Shown here: piece by piece, positions 7,085-8,167 of the stretch
Position numbering within the stretch: position 1 is the first letter of the stretch
Layout: each line of letters starts with the position of its first letter
Assembly (NCBI GenBank): GCA_947448105.1
Contig: CANFNE010000107.1
Span: 1-8,167, forward strand
Source of the DNA: Burkholderiales bacterium
GTDB taxonomy: Bacteria; Pseudomonadota; Gammaproteobacteria; Burkholderiales; Burkholderiaceae_C
Reading direction: 5' to 3'
Length of the DNA stretch: 8,167 nt
Program-made: the position numbers and the translations under genes
The notes under the pieces: model-generated
The model's input: the letters and a program-made list of their open reading frames with translations, nothing else
The model's database searches: none
Told to the model about the DNA's origin: nothing

Positions 7085-7165
7085 AATTTTTCTAATTTAT
7101 CAATTTCAATACAATATTTGTAAAATAAAAAAGTATCATTACTTTAGTGAAAATTTATAGCATTA
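7085..7165 (+). promoter_or_regulatory. AT-rich promoter island upstream of the MinD-like ATPase
   Basis: Only 12 of these 81 bases are G or C (about 15%), in sharp contrast to the GC-rich surroundings. It ends 12 nt before the ATPase start codon. Several promoter-like hexamers occur; the best pair is TTATCA (7097-7102) and TAAAAT (7121-7126) with an 18-nt spacer, and TATCAT (7134-7139) is a second possible -10. Three AATTT runs begin at 7085, 7094 and 7102. Such an island could serve as an UP-element-rich promoter or a binding region for an H-NS-like silencer. Composition is seen directly; the role is inferred. Confidence 0.5.
7130..7145. repeat. 16-bp palindrome in the AT-rich island
   Basis: AAAGTA (7130-7135) and TACTTT (7140-7145) are perfect reverse complements around a TCAT centre. 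If the TAAAAT at 7121-7126 is the -10, the palindrome lies directly over the transcription start, a typical repressor position. Short palindromes arise easily in AT-rich DNA, so this is weaker than the repeat at 6985-7014. Confidence 0.35.
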
Positions 7166-7177
7166 GGGCTACGGGGC

Positions 7178-8023
7178 ATGCACGACATTGAAAAACCACG
7201 GCATACGCAGGTCATAGGAATCACGAGCGCCAAACCCGGCGTCGGCAAGACCACGGTATCGGTCAACCTCGCGGTCGCCTTGCACGACATGGGCTACCGC
7301 GTCATGATTCTGGACGCCAACACCAGCAAGACCAATGCCCAAACGGCGCTGGGTTCGCCCTGCCCCTTCAAACTGGAAGACTTTTTGACCGGGAAAAAGA
7401 CGCTCAAGGAAATCATCCTCAAGCGCCATTACGGAATTCAGTTGATCGCCGGCGCCACCGCGATACGGGACATGACCACGCTCTCGCCGCCCCAGGCCAA
7501 GCACGCGCTGCAAGGTTTCAGCGACCTGGAAGCCGACCTCGATTTCCTGATTGTGGACATGCCGCCGGGGACCGAAAGGTCGGTCTTGTCGTTCATGGCC
7601 AGCACCAGTCGGCGCTTTTTAGTTGTGCACCACGACGCCGCAGACCTCACCGACGCCTACTCCATGATCAAGGTGCTGTGCAGCGACTACCAACTCGAAG
7701 ACCTCCACCTCATCGTCAATGGAACCCAAAGCGAGGCCGAGGGAAAACAACTGTTCGACCATCTGAACCTGATTTCCACCAAATTTCTCCAGCGCTCGCT
7801 GCATTACCTGGGCTGTCTGAAGCAGGACGAATTGATGGTGGAAGCCAGTCAACACCATAAAGCCATTTCCGAATATGCACCCACGAGCAGCGGTGCCCGC
7901 GACATTCGGCATTTGGCAAAGACCACCAGCAGCCTGGCCCTTCAATCCCATGTTGAAGGCGGAATCGCGCACTTTTTGCAACGCATGTTCCACTTGCACG
8001 ACCTGGCGGTGCAAAAAGACTGA
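7178..8023 (+). CDS. Stand-alone MinD/FlhG-type P-loop ATPase with altered active site
   Basis: A 281-aa protein of the MinD/ParA (SIMIBI) family, nearest in layout to FlhG/YlxH (COG0455). The deviant Walker A is AKPGVGKTT (residues 18-26), keeping signature Lys19 and Lys24 but with Pro20 for the usual Gly. Switch I reads LDANTSKTN (45-53): Asn48 is where MinD has the Asp of its DxD pair needed for hydrolysis. The Walker B/switch II segment is LIVDMPPGT (124-132). LTDAYSMIKVL (157-167) is characteristic of FlhG, and the VNGT segment (180-183) is the guanine/adenine-side loop. The N-terminal DQAxxLR-type segment by which FlhG stimulates FlhF is absent. The C-terminus holds IAHFLQRMFHL (263-273), which resembles the amphipathic membrane-targeting helix of MinD. 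No flagellar, min or par gene is adjacent. The ATG at 7178 follows an in-frame TGA at 7148-7150; the ribosome-binding site (AGGG, about 9 nt upstream) is weak. Target unknown. Confidence 0.92.
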   Translation: MHDIEKPRHTQVIGITSAKPGVGKTTVSVNLAVALHDMGYRVMILDANTSKTNAQTALGSPCPFKLEDFLTGKKTLKEIILKRHYGIQLIAGATAIRDMTTLSPPQAKHALQGFSDLEADLDFLIVDMPPGTERSVLSFMASTSRRFLVVHHDAADLTDAYSMIKVLCSDYQLEDLHLIVNGTQSEAEGKQLFDHLNLISTKFLQRSLHYLGCLKQDELMVEASQHHKAISEYAPTSSGARDIRHLAKTTSSLALQSHVEGGIAHFLQRMFHLHDLAVQKD

Positions 8024-8058
8024 GGCCAAGGCGCACTCCGCGCCCCGCCGCGCTGTGC

Positions 8059-8064
8059 CATAAT
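8059..8064 (+). promoter_or_regulatory. Candidate -10 element of the tRNA-Leu gene
   Basis: CATAAT matches 5 of 6 positions of the -10 consensus. A start near 8071 would give a leader of about 12 nt before the mature tRNA. No recognisable -35 hexamer lies 16-18 nt upstream, so confidence is limited. The ATPase stop is only 35 nt upstream, and a GGCGC/GCGCC 5-bp hairpin without T-run lies between. Confidence 0.4.
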
Positions 8065-8082
8065 GCGATTCCACCGAATACT

Positions 8083-8167
8083 GCCCGGGTGGTGAAATTG
8101 GTAGACTCAGGGGACTCAAAATCCCCCGCCGCAAGGCGTGCCGGTTCGAGTCCGGCCCCGGGCACCA
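8083..8167 (+). tRNA. tRNA-Leu, anticodon CAA
   Basis: An 85-nt class II tRNA that folds completely. The acceptor stem is GCCCGGG (8083-8089) with CCCGGGC (8157-8163), the discriminator base is A8164, and CCA is encoded at 8165-8167. The anticodon stem GGGGA/TCCCC (8110-8114, 8122-8126) encloses loop CTCAAAA, giving anticodon CAA at 8117-8119, which reads the leucine codon UUG. A long variable arm, CGCC-GCAA-GGCG (8127-8138), is typical of tRNA-Leu. The T arm is GCCGG-TTCGAGT-CCGGC (8140-8156). The sequence also resembles E. coli tRNA-Leu genes. The window stops exactly at its 3' end, so anything downstream is unseen. Confidence 0.97.

Noticed and set aside
6934..7086. 51-codon N-terminal extension of the small membrane-protein frame
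   Set aside because: A strong Shine-Dalgarno (AAGGAG, 6 nt spacing) precedes the ATG at 6933. The extension would cover the -10 and the inverted repeat and has no family-like sequence.
8031..8045. GGCGC-ACTCC-GCGCC hairpin as terminator of the ATPase gene
   Set aside because: The stem is only 5 bp and a GC-rich stretch follows in place of a T-run.

Overview
The window looks like a chromosomal segment of a betaproteobacterium in the Burkholderiales, probably a Comamonadaceae member of the Rhodoferax/Polaromonas type. This placement rests on overall GC-richness, codon use, the ileS-lspA pair and the general look of the proteins; no ribosomal RNA or other firm marker is present, so it is an inference.

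Left part (1-1542, + strand): the 3' part of ileS (isoleucyl-tRNA synthetase, entering just before the KMSKS loop) runs into lspA (signal peptidase II), the two sharing one base. This is conserved core genome.

Middle part (1559-6075, - strand): four co-directional genes, transcribed in the order EamA-type transporter, an SDR protein that lacks the classical Tyr/Lys catalytic pair, a zeta-crystallin-like quinone oxidoreductase, and an ArnT/PMT-like membrane glycosyltransferase. Gaps are 3, 74 and 9 nt, so the first two and the last two are probably co-transcribed. The 74-nt gap is bordered by an 8-bp inverted repeat that straddles the SDR stop codon. The four genes do not spell out a known pathway.

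Right part (6157-8167): more accessory in character. It holds a small secreted cysteine-containing protein whose best promoter would give a leaderless mRNA, a three-helix membrane protein on the - strand with a strong Shine-Dalgarno sequence, and, divergent from it, a stand-alone MinD/FlhG-type ATPase. The 244-nt divergent spacer holds an 8-bp inverted repeat with 22-bp arm spacing and an 81-nt island of about 15% GC containing a 16-bp palindrome. The ATPase is unusual: Pro replaces a P-loop Gly, Asn sits where MinD has its hydrolytic Asp, the N-terminal FlhF-activating segment of FlhG is absent, and the C-terminus resembles a membrane-targeting helix. The window ends exactly at the encoded CCA of a complete tRNA-Leu(CAA) gene, a class of site often used by integrating elements.

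The best candidate for something undescribed is the divergent membrane-protein/ATPase pair with its regulatory spacer. No CRISPR array, insertion sequence or phage gene is visible.
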